Below are positions 1 to 10,169 of a stretch of 64,000 nucleotides of DNA, one piece after another. Below the pieces are notes generated by a model, which saw nothing but the letters and a program-made list of their open reading frames with translations, ran no database searches and was not told the origin of the DNA. This DNA comes from Porphyrobacter sp. Its GTDB lineage: Bacteria; Pseudomonadota; Alphaproteobacteria; Sphingomonadales; Sphingomonadaceae. The stretch covers positions 434,001-498,000 of the forward strand of contig JAGIBN010000002.1 of the NCBI GenBank assembly GCA_017744315.1, given 5' to 3'. The position numbers and the translations under genes are program-made. The first letter of the stretch is position 1. Each line of letters starts with the position of its first letter.

Positions 1-1270
1 TCACGATCCGGCGGAACTCGTTGAGGCTCATGCCGGTCTGGCTGGCGATGTCGGCGATCTCGGCACGAATGCGTTCGACCGGTTCGGCTTCCTCTTCAGC
101 GAAAGCCGCCCACTTCTTGTCCTTCTTGGACATGGCCTGGAGCCAACCTTCGTCGAGCTCGTGGCCGACGTACTCGCTCAGGAAGTCGGCACGCTTGACC
201 TTGTGGCGCTCAGCCAGGCGCAGCATCTGCCCACCGAGCGTCGTCAGGCGGCGATTGAAGGCATAGAGGTTGTCGACCAGGAATTCGATCTTGGTGGCGT
301 GAAACTGCACGCTCTCGACCTCGGCCGTGAGCTGCTCGCGCAGTTCCTCGTACTTCTTTTCCTTGGCCTTCGGGAACTCTTCACCGCGACCGAGAACGTC
401 GACGCGCTCGGCCTGGATCTTCTCGAACTTCTTGAACAGGTCGGTGATGCGGCCAAACCGCTCGAGCGCTTCCGGCTTGAGGGCAGCTTCCATCTGGGCG
501 AGGCTGAGGGTGTTGTCTTCCTCGTCCTCTTCCTCGCGACGACGCTGGCGGGGCTCGCCATCCTCGTCGACGTCGCTCTCTTCCTCTTCTTCCTCGACCT
601 CTTCTTCTTCCTTGTAGGTCGGGCCGGCGGTTTCTTCGCTGATTTCGCCGCTGTCGTCCTCGTTTTCCTCTTCCATCTTCTCGACAGGAGGTTCCTTGGA
701 CAGCATGGCATCGAGATCGAGGATCTCGCGCAGCTGCATTTCGCCGTTGTTGAGCGCTTCAGACCAGGTGATGATGGCGTGGAAGGTGATTGGGCTTTCA
801 CACAGGCCCATGATCATCGTGTCGCGACCGGCCTCGATCCGCTTGGCGATGGCGATTTCGCCCTCGCGGCTGAGCAGTTCGACCGCGCCCATCTCGCGCA
901 GGTACATGCGGACCGGGTCATCGGTGCGCTCGGTGGTTTCTTTCTTTTTCTTCTCGGGGACGTGGCCGGAGGCATCGACGTCGCCGTCATCCTCATCGTC
1001 CTCGGCTGCAGAAGAATCGTCGGAGCCGCCCTCTTCCTCGGCCGCGTCATCGTCGTTCTCGACGATGTTCACGCCCATCTCGGAGATCGCGGACATCACG
1101 TCTTCGATCTGCTCGCTGGACATCTGGTCCTGCGGCAAGGCCTCGTTCAGCTCGTCTACGGTGATGTAGCCGCGGCGCTTGGCCTTCGCGATGAGCTTCT
1201 TGATCGAAGCCTCGTTGAGGTCGATCAGCGGTGCGTCATCGGTGTTGGTGGAGGTGTCTTCGGACGACAT
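1..1270 (-). CDS. rpoD: RNA polymerase sigma factor RpoD (partial, C-terminal part outside window)
   Basis: Primary (housekeeping) sigma factor that directs RNA polymerase to standard promoters. About 423 residues are visible, reading leftwards from the ATG at 1270. Region 1.1-like sequence follows the start. Region 1.2 (DDPVRMYLREMG) lies near residue 115. A very acidic, low-complexity stretch of Glu/Asp runs at about residues 190-255, inside the non-conserved region between 1.2 and 2. The window ends inside the sequence that precedes region 2 (MSLNEFRRIV), so the core-binding and DNA-binding regions 2-4 are not seen. The start lies 10 bases after the dnaG stop, the usual yqeY-dnaG-rpoD arrangement of the macromolecular-synthesis operon. 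The ribosome-binding site is weak (TTGGAT close to the ATG), so coupling to dnaG is likely. Identification is secure. Confidence 0.96.
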   Translation of the reverse strand, partial: MSSEDTSTNTDDAPLIDLNEASIKKLIAKAKRRGYITVDELNEALPQDQMSSEQIEDVMSAISEMGVNIVENDDDAAEEEGGSDDSSAAEDDEDDGDVDASGHVPEKKKKETTERTDDPVRMYLREMGAVELLSREGEIAIAKRIEAGRDTMIMGLCESPITFHAIITWSEALNNGEMQLREILDLDAMLSKEPPVEKMEEENEDDSGEISEETAGPTYKEEEEVEEEEEESDVDEDGEPRQRRREEEDEEDNTLSLAQMEAALKPEALERFGRITDLFKKFEKIQAERVDVLGRGEEFPKAKEKKYEELREQLTAEVESVQFHATKIEFLVDNLYAFNRRLTTLGGQMLRLAERHKVKRADFLSEYVGHELDEGWLQAMSKKDKKWAAFAEEEAEPVERIRAEIADIASQTGMSLNEFRRIV

Positions 1271-1280
1271 AGTATCCAAC

Positions 1281-3173
1281 TTAACCCATTTCCTTTTCGT
1301 CGGACTCGGTTGAATCCGGGCCGGCCGCCTGATCCTGTAACGCCGCTGCGGCGGCGCGTTTCCGGGCCATGTGCCCGAGTCGCGATTCGATTTCCAGCTT
1401 TCGTTCACGTAGCCGCTGCTGCTCGGCAAAGGCACCTTCGGGATCGGTGTCGAATCGGGCCGTCGCTGCGACGATCGCAGCTTCGAGCGCCGGCTTCTCT
1501 ACCAGCAAGGCAACAGCTTCGGCGAGTTCCTCGCGCGCGGCCTGCGGATCAGTGCCTTCCACGAGGAAGGTGTAGGGTGCGTCCGGTGGCGGCGTCTGGA
1601 TGCCGGAGCCCGATATAGTGCGGCCGCGCCCCGCTTCAAGCGTGTCAGACAGTTCAAGCAAAGTCTCGATCGCGCCAGCCAATTTTGGCTCATGAGCGGA
1701 GAGGCCGAGAAGCGCCTCGGCATGGCGAGCGATCTGGTCCGGATGGCGCACCAAACCGGCGACAACAGCTTGGGCGAGCGTATCGCGACGGTTGGCTTTG
1801 GCAGTACGGCGAAGCTCTTCGGATGCGCCTTCAAGTGAAGGGAACTTGGCGTTCTTTCCAAAGGGCCTGCCGCGATTGCCGCTTTCGCGCTTTCCCGATT
1901 CGCGACGGGGAAAGGCGAACGCGGAGAACCGGTCGAGCAAGTCGCGCCGATAGAGCGAGCGGATATCGGTATCCTGGATCGCCTCGGTGTGCTCGATCAG
2001 CCGCGCCTTCAACCCGGCCTTGTCCTCGGGCGAGGAAAGTGGCGCTGCCTCGCGTTCGTGATCCCACAGCGTGTCGAGCAAACCGGCAGGTTCTGCCAGC
2101 AGGCGGTCCATCGCCTCACGGCCCTTGGCGCGAATCAGGTCGTCGGGGTCCATGCCGCCCGGGAGGCTGACGAACTGGAGTGAATGGCCCGGGCGCAGCA
2201 TTGGAAGCGCGCGAGTGGCCGCCCTCATGGCCGCCCGCCTGCCCGCGGCGTCGCCGTCGAAGCACAGCACCGGCTTGTCGGACAGGCGCCACAACAACTC
2301 GATCTGCTGTTCGGTTAGCGCAGTACCCATCGGCGCGACGGCGTCTTCGATTCCGGCAGCGGCGAGGGCGATCACGTCCATGTAGCCCTCGACCACCACG
2401 ACTCGGTCCGACTTTCGCGAGGCAGGTCCGGCGCGGTTCAGGTTGTAGAGCGTGCGTCCCTTGTCGAACAACGGTGTGTCGGGGGAATTGAGATACTTCG
2501 GGGCGTCCTTCTTCTCCTTGTCGAGAATGCGGCCCCCAAAGGCGATCACCCTCCCACGCGGATCCTGGATCGGCAGCATCAGGCGGCCACGAAATCGGTC
2601 GTACGGCTCCTTGTCATCGACCAGGATGCGCAGACCCGCCTCAATCAGCATGGCCTCGTCGAAGACCGACAGGGCCTGCTTCATCGCTGTCCTGCTCTCC
2701 GGAGCGTAACCGAAGCCGAACCGCTCGATCGTGTAGGCGTTGAACCCGCGCGACTTGAGATATTCGCGTGCCCTGGCTCCGTCCGGCGACTGGAGGTTCT
2801 CCACGAACCACGCCTGTGCCGCCGCCATGACGTCATGTAGACCGGCGCGCTCTTCGGCCCGCTGCGCCTCGCGCGGATCGGGGCGGGGGACTTCCAACCC
2901 GGCTTCCGAGGCCAACTCCTTGACTGCATCCATGAACGAGAGGCCGCGCTGGTCGGTCATCCAGCGGATCACGTCGCCATGAGCGCCGCAGCCAAAGCAG
3001 TGGTAGAAGCCCTTCTCGTCGCTAACGGTGAAGCTCGGCGACTTCTCGTTATGAAACGGGCAGCAGGCCTTCCACTCGCGCCCGGCCTTCTGCAATTTGG
3101 TCGTGCGCATGACCACGCTGGACAGCGTGACGCGCGACCGCAGTTCGTCGAGCCATTGGGGTGAAAGCGCCAT
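1281..3173 (-). CDS. dnaG: DNA primase DnaG
   Basis: Synthesises RNA primers for lagging-strand replication together with DnaB helicase. The 630-residue length is normal. The N-terminal zinc ribbon is intact (Cys38, His41, Cys59, Cys62, the last two in HCFGCG). The Toprim catalytic domain follows with EGYMD near residue 262 and the DGD motif near residue 305. The C-terminal part, about residues 430-630, is the more variable helicase-interacting region and starts with a basic linker. It lies between yqeY (74 bases upstream) and rpoD (10 bases downstream), all on the same strand. Confidence 0.97.
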   Translation of the reverse strand: MALSPQWLDELRSRVTLSSVVMRTTKLQKAGREWKACCPFHNEKSPSFTVSDEKGFYHCFGCGAHGDVIRWMTDQRGLSFMDAVKELASEAGLEVPRPDPREAQRAEERAGLHDVMAAAQAWFVENLQSPDGARAREYLKSRGFNAYTIERFGFGYAPESRTAMKQALSVFDEAMLIEAGLRILVDDKEPYDRFRGRLMLPIQDPRGRVIAFGGRILDKEKKDAPKYLNSPDTPLFDKGRTLYNLNRAGPASRKSDRVVVVEGYMDVIALAAAGIEDAVAPMGTALTEQQIELLWRLSDKPVLCFDGDAAGRRAAMRAATRALPMLRPGHSLQFVSLPGGMDPDDLIRAKGREAMDRLLAEPAGLLDTLWDHEREAAPLSSPEDKAGLKARLIEHTEAIQDTDIRSLYRRDLLDRFSAFAFPRRESGKRESGNRGRPFGKNAKFPSLEGASEELRRTAKANRRDTLAQAVVAGLVRHPDQIARHAEALLGLSAHEPKLAGAIETLLELSDTLEAGRGRTISGSGIQTPPPDAPYTFLVEGTDPQAAREELAEAVALLVEKPALEAAIVAATARFDTDPEGAFAEQQRLRERKLEIESRLGHMARKRAAAAALQDQAAGPDSTESDEKEMG

Positions 3174-3247
3174 GAACCACGGAGTCTACGCCCCGCGGCC
3201 GATTCTCGCCAGCGCGCGGGGGCCAAGGGGCCTGTGGATACGGGGGA

Positions 3248-3700
3248 TTAGGCGAGGCTTTCCTTCACCCAACCACTCGCCCGGGCCATGTCGAGCACGG
3301 TGCCATGCCGGGCTTTCAGCTCCGCCATCACTCCGCCCATGTCCTTCATGCCGGTCGCGCCGAGTTCGGCCTTGATCGCTTCGATCGCGGCCTTGGTTTC
3401 GGCCTCGTCCATTTGTTTGGGCAGGAATCCCTCGATCACCGCCAACTCGCCGCGTTCGACCGCAGCAAGTTCCTCGCGGCCGCCCTGTTCGAACATCTGG
3501 ATCGATTCGCGGCGCTGCTTGGCCATCTTCTGCAGCGTGTCGATCACCAGCGCGTCATCCTCCATCGGCTTGGCGGCGGTGCGTTGTTCGATGTCGCGGT
3601 CCTTGATCTTGGCCAGGATCAGGCGGACAGCAGCGAGGCGGTCCTTCTCGCCGGCTTTCATTGCCGAAATCTGGGCCTGCTTGAGATCTTCGCGGAGCAT
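3248..3700 (-). CDS. GatB/YqeY domain-containing protein
   Basis: A 150-residue protein of the YqeY family, which resembles the tRNA-binding tail domain of the GatB amidotransferase subunit. Its exact role is not settled, though a link to tRNA is usual speculation. I chose the ATG at 3700 (MLREDLKQAQ) because it matches the family start and has GGAAAG upstream. An open frame continues upstream to 3802 but that extension is not family-like. The sequence covers the whole family: the N-terminal helical bundle (KIKDRDIEQR) and the C-terminal part (MKDMGGVMAEL). It heads the yqeY-dnaG-rpoD cluster and diverges from carA. Confidence 0.93.
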   Translation of the reverse strand: MLREDLKQAQISAMKAGEKDRLAAVRLILAKIKDRDIEQRTAAKPMEDDALVIDTLQKMAKQRRESIQMFEQGGREELAAVERGELAVIEGFLPKQMDEAETKAAIEAIKAELGATGMKDMGGVMAELKARHGTVLDMARASGWVKESLA

Positions 3701-3845
3701 GGTGCTGGTCTTTCCGGTGCAAGAAACAATGTCAGGGCCGATTAGCGACATATTTCGTCTCTGCACAGGTTGACGCGGAAGGGGGTGGGGTCTAGCGGCC
3801 ACGACTTAGCACTTACTGCCGGAACGAACTGAACTCGGAGAGCCC

Positions 3846-5018
3846 ATGGCCCAGTCCGCCCCTTCGCATGCGCAACCGAAAGGCGCGACTGGAGTCCTTG
3901 TCCTCGCCGATGGAACGGTGATCTGGGGCAAGGGCTTCGGCGCGTCCGGAATCGCTGTAGGCGAAGTCTGCTTCAATACTGCGATGACCGGATACCAGGA
4001 GGTGATGACCGATCCCTCCTATGCGGCGCAGATCGTCACTTTCACTTTCCCGCACATCGGCAATGTCGGCGCCAACCCCGAGGATATCGAATCGGTGGTC
4101 GAAGGCGCTGTCGGGTGCGTGGTGCGCGAGGAAGTCACTCGCCATTCGAACTTCCGCGCCGAGCGTGAGTTCGTCGAGTGGATGGCCGACCATGGCAAGA
4201 TCGGCCTCTCGGGCGTCGACACCCGTGCGCTCACCCGCCGCATTCGCATGCAGGGCGCCCCCAACGCGGTGATCGCCCATGATCCCAACGGGAAGTTCGA
4301 CATTCCCGCGCTGCTCAAGCGTGCGCAGGAGTGGCCGGGCCTCGAGGGCATGGACCTCGCCCGCCTCGTCAGCCGCGATAAGCACGAGGGCTGGGAAGGC
4401 GGCCCCTGGGCGCTGGGCAACGGCTTTGGCGCGACTACCGACGAGGGCAAGCCGCACGTCGTCGCGATCGATTACGGCTCCAAGGACAACATCTTCCGCA
4501 ACCTGGTGAAGGCCGGTGCGCGGGTGACGGTAGTTCCGGCGCAGACCGCGCTGGACAGCATCCTCGAACTCAAGCCCGACGGCGTGTTCCTCTCGAACGG
4601 CCCGGGCGATCCGGCGGCGACCGGCGAATATGCCGTGCCGACGATTCGCGCGCTGCTCGACCAGGACATGCCGATCTTCGGTATTTGCCTTGGCCATCAA
4701 ATGCTCGGCCTCGCGGCGGGCGCCAAGACCAGCAAGATGCACCAAGGCCACCGCGGCGCGAACCATCCGGTCAAGCGCCTGTCGGACGACGTGGTCGAAA
4801 TCACGAGCATGAACCACGGCTTCGCGGTCGATAACCAGTCACTGCCGGCGAACGTCGAGGAAACCCATGTCTCGCTGTTCGACGGTTCGAACTGCGGCAT
4901 TGCGATCAAGGGCAAGAAGGCGTTCGGGGTGCAATACCACCCCGAGGCGAGCCCGGGCCCGCACGACAGCTTCTACCTGTTCGAGAAGTTCGTAGGGATG
5001 TTGGAGAGGCAAGCATGA
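3846..5018 (+). CDS. carA: Carbamoyl-phosphate synthase small (glutaminase) subunit
   Basis: Hydrolyses glutamine and channels ammonia to CarB to make carbamoyl phosphate for arginine and pyrimidine synthesis. It has 390 residues. The N-terminal CPSase small-chain domain spans about residues 14-190. The class I glutamine amidotransferase domain follows, with nucleophile Cys281 in GICLGHQ and the catalytic His365-x-Glu367 in QYHPEASPG. The start ATG at 3846 has GGAG about 6 bases upstream. carB follows after 58 bases, so the two are probably co-transcribed. No attenuator or arginine operator was recognised in the 145-base gap from yqeY. Confidence 0.98.
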   Translation: MAQSAPSHAQPKGATGVLVLADGTVIWGKGFGASGIAVGEVCFNTAMTGYQEVMTDPSYAAQIVTFTFPHIGNVGANPEDIESVVEGAVGCVVREEVTRHSNFRAEREFVEWMADHGKIGLSGVDTRALTRRIRMQGAPNAVIAHDPNGKFDIPALLKRAQEWPGLEGMDLARLVSRDKHEGWEGGPWALGNGFGATTDEGKPHVVAIDYGSKDNIFRNLVKAGARVTVVPAQTALDSILELKPDGVFLSNGPGDPAATGEYAVPTIRALLDQDMPIFGICLGHQMLGLAAGAKTSKMHQGHRGANHPVKRLSDDVVEITSMNHGFAVDNQSLPANVEETHVSLFDGSNCGIAIKGKKAFGVQYHPEASPGPHDSFYLFEKFVGMLERQA

Positions 5019-5076
5019 GGACGATCGTCGGAAACTCTGCCCCTAATGCCCCCCAGATTGGATCGAAGCAGCCCTA

Positions 5077-8000
5077 ATGCCCAAACGCACTGACATCTCC
5101 TCGATCCTCGTCATCGGCGCCGGCCCGATCATTATCGGCCAGGCGTGCGAGTTCGACTATTCCGGCACCCAGGCGATCAAGGCGCTGAAGGAGGAGGGCT
5201 ACCGCGTGGTCCTCGTCAACTCCAACCCGGCGACGATCATGACCGATCCGGAATTCGCCGACGCCACTTACGTCGAGCCGATCACGCCCGAGATCGTCGC
5301 CAAGATCATCGAGAAGGAGCGCCCCGACGCGCTGCTCCCCACCATGGGTGGGCAGACCGCGCTCAACTGCGCGCTGGCGCTGTACAACGACGGGACGCTC
5401 GACAAGTTCGGCGTGACCATGATCGGCGCCAACGCCGATGCGATCGACAAGGCCGAGAATCGCCAGCGCTTCCGCGAGGCGATGGACAAGATCGGTCTCG
5501 AGAGCGCCCGCTCCGGCCTCGCGCACACCGTCGACGAAGCTTACGAGGTGCTCGAACGCACCGGCCTGCCCTCGATCATCCGCCCGAGCTTCACGCTCGG
5601 CGGTACCGGTGGTGGCGTCGCCTACAATCGCGCAGAGTTTGAAGCGATCGTCCGCTCCGGCCTCGACGCCAGCCCGACCACCGAAGTGCTGATCGAAGAA
5701 TCGCTCCTCGGTTGGAAGGAATACGAGATGGAAGTCGTGCGCGACCGGCACGACAACTCCATCATCATCTGTTCGATCGAGAACGTCGATCCGATGGGCG
5801 TCCACACGGGCGACTCGATCACTGTCGCGCCGGCGCTGACGCTGACCGACAAAGAATACCAGATCATGCGCAGCGCGAGCCTTGCCGTACTGCGAGAAAT
5901 TGGCGTCGAAACAGGGGGTTCGAACGTTCAGTTCGCAGTCAATCCGAAGGATGGCCGCCTGATCGTGATCGAGATGAACCCGCGCGTGTCGCGGTCATCG
6001 GCGCTGGCTTCCAAGGCGACCGGCTTCCCGATCGCCCGCGTCGCCGCAAAGCTGGCGGTGGGCTACACGCTCGACGAGATCACCAACGAGATCACCGGCG
6101 CGACCCCGGCCGCGTTCGAGCCGACGATCGACTACGTCGTCACCAAGATCCCGCGCTTCGCGTTCGAGAAGTTCAAGGGCGCCAAGGCGGAACTCTCCAC
6201 CGCTATGAAGTCGGTCGGCGAAGTCATGGCCATCGGCCGCAACTTCAAGGAGAGCCTGCAGAAGGCGCTCCGCGGTCTCGAAACCGGTCTCGATGGCTTC
6301 AACCGTGTGCTCGAGCTGGAAGGCGCCGGCCGCGAGGAAATCGTCGCCGCGCTGGCTCAGCAGACGCCCGACCGCCTGCTCAAGGTGGGCCAGGCTTTCC
6401 GCGAGGGCTTCACAGTCGAGGAAGTGCAGGCGGTCACGCACTACGATCCGTGGTTCCTGCGCCATATCTGCGAGATCATCGCTGAAGAGGCTGTCATCAG
6501 CCGCGAGGGCCTGCCCAACGACGCCGACGGCCTGCGCCGTCTCAAGGCGATGGGCTTTTCCGACAAGCGCCTCGCCACGCTGGCCGTGCGTTCGGTTGGC
6601 GTCGCTGGCGGCCTCGCCGAGACCCAGGCCCGGCGCTCAGGTCTGCTGCACGACGCGCTCGTTGCGATGGCCGGTGCGACGAGCGAGGACGAAGTGCGCG
6701 CACTGCGTCATCGTCTCGGCGTTCTACCCGTGTTCAAACGCATCGACAGCTGCGCTGCCGAGTTCGAGGCGATCACGCCTTACATGTATTCGACCTACGA
6801 AGCCCCGAGCTTCGGCGAGGCCGAGAACGAGGCCGACCCCAGCGACCGTCGCAAGATCGTGATCCTCGGCGGCGGCCCAAACCGGATCGGGCAGGGCATC
6901 GAGTTCGACTATTGTTGCGTGCACGCCTGCTTCGCGTTGAGCGAAGCCGGGTTCGAGACCATCATGGTCAACTGCAACCCGGAAACCGTCTCGACCGACT
7001 ACGACACCTCGGATCGCCTCTACTTCGAGCCGTTGACCGCCGAAGATGTCCTGGAGATTTTGCGCGTCGAGCAGTCGAAGGGTGAACTGGTCGGCGTGAT
7101 CGTGCAGTTTGGTGGGCAGACCCCGCTCAAGCTCGCCGATACGCTCGAGGCCGCAGGCATTCCGATCCTCGGCACTTCGCCCGATGCGATCGACCTTGCT
7201 GAAGATCGCGAGCGGTTTGCGCAGCTGGTCGACAAGCTCGGCCTCAAGCAGCCGATGAACGGCATCGCGCGCAGCCGCGACGAAGCCGCCGCGGTTGCGG
7301 CGCGGATTGGCTATCCGGTCCTGCTCCGTCCGAGCTACGTGCTCGGTGGACGGGCGATGGAGATCGTCGATTCCGAAGCGCAACTCGATTCCTACATCGC
7401 CACGGCGGTGAACGTTTCGGGCGACAGCCCGGTCCTCATCGACCAGTACCTTCGCGATGCGATCGAGGCTGACGTGGATGCCTTGTGCGATGGCGAGAAG
7501 GTCGTCGTGGCCGGCGTCATGCAGCACATCGAGGAAGCCGGCGTACATTCGGGCGACAGCGCCGCTACCCTGCCGCCTTACAGCCTGTCCGACGAGATCG
7601 TGAACGAGATGGAGCGCCAGGCCGAGGCGCTGGCCCTGGCTCTCGGGGTCATTGGCCTGATGAACGTGCAGTTCGCGGTCAAGGACAACGTCGTCTATCT
7701 GATCGAGGTCAACCCTCGCGCAAGCCGTACGGTCCCGTTCGTCGCCAAGGCCATCGGCCTGCCGATCGCCAAGCTGGCGTCGCGCGTCATGGCTGGCGAG
7801 AAGCTGGCCGACCTGCCGCCGATCGACTGGCGGATCGATTACATGACCGTGAAGGAAGCGGTATTCCCGTTTGCGCGCTTCCCGGGATCGGATCCAGTGC
7901 TCACTCCGGAGATGAAGTCCACCGGCGAAGTCATGGGAATCGATCGGGATTTCCCGACAGCCTACATCAAATCGCAGCTCGGCGAGGGCACCGTGCTGCC

Positions 8001-8400
8001 CGAATCCGGAACGCTGTTTGTGTCGGTCAAAGACAGCGACAAGCCGCATATCCTTGGTCCGGTGAAGCAGCTTGTGGAGCAGGGCTTCGATATCGTCGCG
8101 ACCGGCGGCACCGCGGTGTACCTCGCTGAAGCCGGAGTGCCGGTCACTCGCGTCAACAAGGTCGCCGAAGGCCGACCGCACATCGTCGACAAGATCATCG
8201 ATGGCGACATCGCGCTGATCTTCAACACGACCGAAGGCTGGCAGAGCCACAAGGACAGCCACTCGATCCGCGCCTCGGCGCTGACGGCCAAGGTTCCTTA
8301 CTACACGACAGCGGCCGCTTCAGCGGCGGTGGCGCAGGCGATCACCTCGGTCAGGGTGAGCGACCTTGAAGTGCGATCATTGCAAGACTATTATAGCTGA
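5077..8400 (+). CDS. carB: Carbamoyl-phosphate synthase large subunit
   Basis: Catalyses ATP-dependent assembly of carbamoyl phosphate from bicarbonate and ammonia. The 1107 residues are slightly longer than the E. coli enzyme (about 1070). Both homologous ATP-grasp halves are present: the first begins with [17 protein letters not shown] and the second with [17 protein letters not shown]. They are followed by the C-terminal MGS-like allosteric domain ([17 protein letters not shown]). No frameshift or missing domain is seen. It is the second gene of carAB, with greA 93 bases downstream on the same strand. Confidence 0.98.
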   Translation: MPKRTDISSILVIGAGPIIIGQACEFDYSGTQAIKALKEEGYRVVLVNSNPATIMTDPEFADATYVEPITPEIVAKIIEKERPDALLPTMGGQTALNCALALYNDGTLDKFGVTMIGANADAIDKAENRQRFREAMDKIGLESARSGLAHTVDEAYEVLERTGLPSIIRPSFTLGGTGGGVAYNRAEFEAIVRSGLDASPTTEVLIEESLLGWKEYEMEVVRDRHDNSIIICSIENVDPMGVHTGDSITVAPALTLTDKEYQIMRSASLAVLREIGVETGGSNVQFAVNPKDGRLIVIEMNPRVSRSSALASKATGFPIARVAAKLAVGYTLDEITNEITGATPAAFEPTIDYVVTKIPRFAFEKFKGAKAELSTAMKSVGEVMAIGRNFKESLQKALRGLETGLDGFNRVLELEGAGREEIVAALAQQTPDRLLKVGQAFREGFTVEEVQAVTHYDPWFLRHICEIIAEEAVISREGLPNDADGLRRLKAMGFSDKRLATLAVRSVGVAGGLAETQARRSGLLHDALVAMAGATSEDEVRALRHRLGVLPVFKRIDSCAAEFEAITPYMYSTYEAPSFGEAENEADPSDRRKIVILGGGPNRIGQGIEFDYCCVHACFALSEAGFETIMVNCNPETVSTDYDTSDRLYFEPLTAEDVLEILRVEQSKGELVGVIVQFGGQTPLKLADTLEAAGIPILGTSPDAIDLAEDRERFAQLVDKLGLKQPMNGIARSRDEAAAVAARIGYPVLLRPSYVLGGRAMEIVDSEAQLDSYIATAVNVSGDSPVLIDQYLRDAIEADVDALCDGEKVVVAGVMQHIEEAGVHSGDSAATLPPYSLSDEIVNEMERQAEALALALGVIGLMNVQFAVKDNVVYLIEVNPRASRTVPFVAKAIGLPIAKLASRVMAGEKLADLPPIDWRIDYMTVKEAVFPFARFPGSDPVLTPEMKSTGEVMGIDRDFPTAYIKSQLGEGTVLPESGTLFVSVKDSDKPHILGPVKQLVEQGFDIVATGGTAVYLAEAGVPVTRVNKVAEGRPHIVDKIIDGDIALIFNTTEGWQSHKDSHSIRASALTAKVPYYTTAAASAAVAQAITSVRVSDLEVRSLQDYYS

Positions 8401-8493
8401 GACGTTTCCCCCGACATTCGAAACCTGGCGAAACCGCCCATCGTGCGGACAAGGGTTTCTTTGACGGGGCAATGAGGACGGACAGGGAAGACC

Positions 8494-8961
8494 ATGGAAA
8501 GAGTGCCGATGCTGGCGGAAGGCTACGAAAAGCTGACCGCCGACCTCCAGGTTTTGCGGCAGGAGCGGCCGAAGATCGTCGACGCGATCGAGGAAGCCCG
8601 CGCACACGGTGACCTTTCGGAAAACGCCGAATACCACGCTGCCAAGGAACGCCAGGGCCAGGTCGAGGCGCAAATCGCCGAGATTGAAGACCGTGTTTCG
8701 CGCGCGCAGATCATCGATCCTTCGACGCTTTCGGGTGACCGGATCGTGTTCGGTGCGACCGTGACGGTGTTGGACGACGACGACAAGCCGCAGCGCTACC
8801 AGATCGTCGGCCAGACTGAGGCCGACGTGCGTCAGGGTCGCATCTCGTACGATTCCCCGCTTGGCCGTGCGCTTATCGGCAAGCAGGTGGGTGACGAAGT
8901 CGAAGTGACGGTGCCTTCGGGCGACCGCTTCTACCAGGTCGAAAAGATCGAATTCGTCTGA
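8494..8961 (+). CDS. greA: Transcription elongation factor GreA
   Basis: Rescues backtracked RNA polymerase by stimulating cleavage of the nascent RNA. The 155 residues carry the N-terminal antiparallel coiled coil with the conserved tip region [15 protein letters not shown], then the C-terminal FKBP-like domain ending in [18 protein letters not shown]. The ATG at 8494 has AGGGAAG about 5 bases upstream. A second ATG five codons in is possible but has no better site. It follows carB, the order common in alphaproteobacteria. A strong hairpin sits just behind the stop. Confidence 0.97.
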   Translation: MERVPMLAEGYEKLTADLQVLRQERPKIVDAIEEARAHGDLSENAEYHAAKERQGQVEAQIAEIEDRVSRAQIIDPSTLSGDRIVFGATVTVLDDDDKPQRYQIVGQTEADVRQGRISYDSPLGRALIGKQVGDEVEVTVPSGDRFYQVEKIEFV

Positions 8962-8969
8962 TCGAATTT

Positions 8970-8998
8970 CCCTCCCACCTGTTCGACAGGAGGGAGGG
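8970..8998 (+). terminator. GC-rich hairpin after greA
   Basis: Two 12-base arms, one starting CCCTCCC and the other ending GAGGGAGGG, pair at 11 of 12 positions around a TTCGA loop. The hairpin begins 9 bases after the greA stop and lies between two convergent genes. No T run follows on either strand, so it may end transcription with Rho help or simply protect mRNA 3' ends. Confidence 0.6.
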
Positions 8999-9007
8999 CA
9001 AATCCGC

Positions 9008-9235
9008 TTAGTTTCCCGGCAGCTCGGGTTCGAGCAGGCGGTGGAGGTGGACGATCACGTACTTCATTTCCGCGTCGTCAACCGTGCGCTGCGCACAGGC
9101 ACGCCAGGCTTCCTCGGCCGCAGCGTAGTTTGGGAAGATTCCCACGACGTCCAGTTCATTGAGGTTCTGGAACTCGACACCCTGTGGGTCGACCACTCGT
9201 CCGCCCATGACCAGGTGTAGAAGTTGCTTCCCCAT
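9008..9235 (-). CDS. DUF4170 family protein
   Basis: A 75-residue protein of unknown function that matches what I recall of the alphaproteobacterial DUF4170 family (start MGKQLLHLVMGG, core VGIFPNYAAAEEAW, and VIVHLHRLLEPE near the end). I place the start at the ATG at 9235, with AAAGGG about 9 bases upstream. A longer frame exists to 9271 but its extra 12 residues are not family-like. No signal peptide or membrane segment is visible. It is convergent with greA. The 75 bases on its upstream side show no clear promoter. Confidence 0.8.
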   Translation of the reverse strand: MGKQLLHLVMGGRVVDPQGVEFQNLNELDVVGIFPNYAAAEEAWRACAQRTVDDAEMKYVIVHLHRLLEPELPGN

Positions 9236-9310
9236 CAAAAATACCCTTTCACCCAGATGACTCGGTTTCACGCGTTACTGGGGGCAGGGGGGCGCCGCAA
9301 CCCGGTCAGT

Positions 9311-9808
9311 TCATCTCTCGCGCCAAGCCTGGGTCAACCGCTTGCCGGCATCGCGAGCGGCCATCGCAGCACTCTCTCCGATCTTCCCAGCTTTGCCGGC
9401 GGCATCACGCCCGAAATCGAGAGCACCATCGCCCACGCCATCGAACTTGTACGCGCCAGCCTTGGCCGCCTGACTGGCCGCCGACATCGCCTGCTGGGCC
9501 AGGGTTAGCGCCAGCTGCGCGCCGACAACCGCCAAGCCCGAGGCCCGGCCTGCCGCCTTGGTCGCGACCTCGCGCGTCGGAGAGCGCTTGAACAGGGTAC
9601 TGACCAATGCGCCGACCACGACCGCACCGGCCACGGTGGCGATCGGGTGTTCCTTGGCAAAAGTGAACACCTTGTCCTTTGCTTCGATCGCCTTCTCTCC
9701 GGCGCGATCGACGATGGTGGTGGTGTTATCGCCCTTGGTCCGCTGTTTGACGCGCGCCTGTCCGGTGGCGACCTTCTGCTTGAGGGTCTGGCGCTTCGCA
9801 TCGGTCAT
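9311..9808 (-). CDS. Ala/Lys-rich protein with one hydrophobic segment, stress-cluster member
   Basis: The 165-residue protein is not assigned to a named family. After a basic, hydrophilic start (MTDAKRQTLKQKV) comes KEHPIATVAGAVVVGALVS, a Gly/Ala-rich hydrophobic stretch like the C-terminal anchor of YqjD/ElaB proteins. A long Ala-rich amphipathic region follows. The start at 9808 has GGGGAG upstream and avoids a 56-base overlap with the previous gene. It is the last of four same-strand genes (YqjD-like, YqjE-like, small membrane protein, this one) with 28 bases or less between them. It probably acts at the inner membrane and shares the stress promoter at 11230-11254. Function is unknown. 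Confidence 0.7.
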   Translation of the reverse strand: MTDAKRQTLKQKVATGQARVKQRTKGDNTTTIVDRAGEKAIEAKDKVFTFAKEHPIATVAGAVVVGALVSTLFKRSPTREVATKAAGRASGLAVVGAQLALTLAQQAMSAASQAAKAGAYKFDGVGDGALDFGRDAAGKAGKIGESAAMAARDAGKRLTQAWRER

Positions 9809-9836
9809 GTTCTGGAACTCCCCGTGAAATCTGGTC

Positions 9837-10169
9837 TTAGGCGGAACGGCCATCCGGCTTAACAGGTTCCGCGTCTTCCTCTTCGCCGTCATCGAACAGG
9901 CGTCCGAGCGCGTCTATGATCGGGCCGCGGGCAAACCACAACACTACTGCAGCGACGACCGCAGCGATTTTGCCGCGGTTTTCCTCGGCATAGTCGACTG
10001 CGTCCTCGATCATGTCCGCGGTGCCCTCACCGATGCGGTCCTTGATCCGTGTGCCCACACCTCGTTCGGCGATGTCGGCACGGATCAGGGCAAGATCGGC
10101 CTTGAACAAGCCGAGTGCGGCGTCCCGCAGCATGCGGTCTTCATCCAGGCGCCGTTCGATATCGCTCAT
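9837..10169 (-). CDS. Small single-pass membrane protein in YqjD/E-type cluster
   Basis: This 110-residue protein has a hydrophilic N-terminal helix (residues 1-65, rich in Asp, Arg and Glu), one hydrophobic segment at about residues 67-85 (GKIAAVVAAVVLWFARGPI) and a short acidic tail. Its position after the YqjE-like gene corresponds to that of YqjK in E. coli, but the sequence similarity is not clear enough to use that name. Its ATG overlaps the upstream stop codon by four bases (ATGA), pointing to coupled translation. Function is unknown; a membrane-associated stress role is inferred from context. Confidence 0.7.
   Translation of the reverse strand: MSDIERRLDEDRMLRDAALGLFKADLALIRADIAERGVGTRIKDRIGEGTADMIEDAVDYAEENRGKIAAVVAAVVLWFARGPIIDALGRLFDDGEEEDAEPVKPDGRSA

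Noticed and set aside
161..1618. Long open frame of 485 codons on the plus strand
   Set aside because: It is antisense to rpoD and the end of dnaG. Its Leu/Phe-rich translation mirrors the acidic RpoD codons and has no protein-family features.
6724..8262. 512-codon open frame on the minus strand
   Set aside because: Antisense to carB; it arises from the GC-rich third positions of carB and has no motif or ribosome-binding site.
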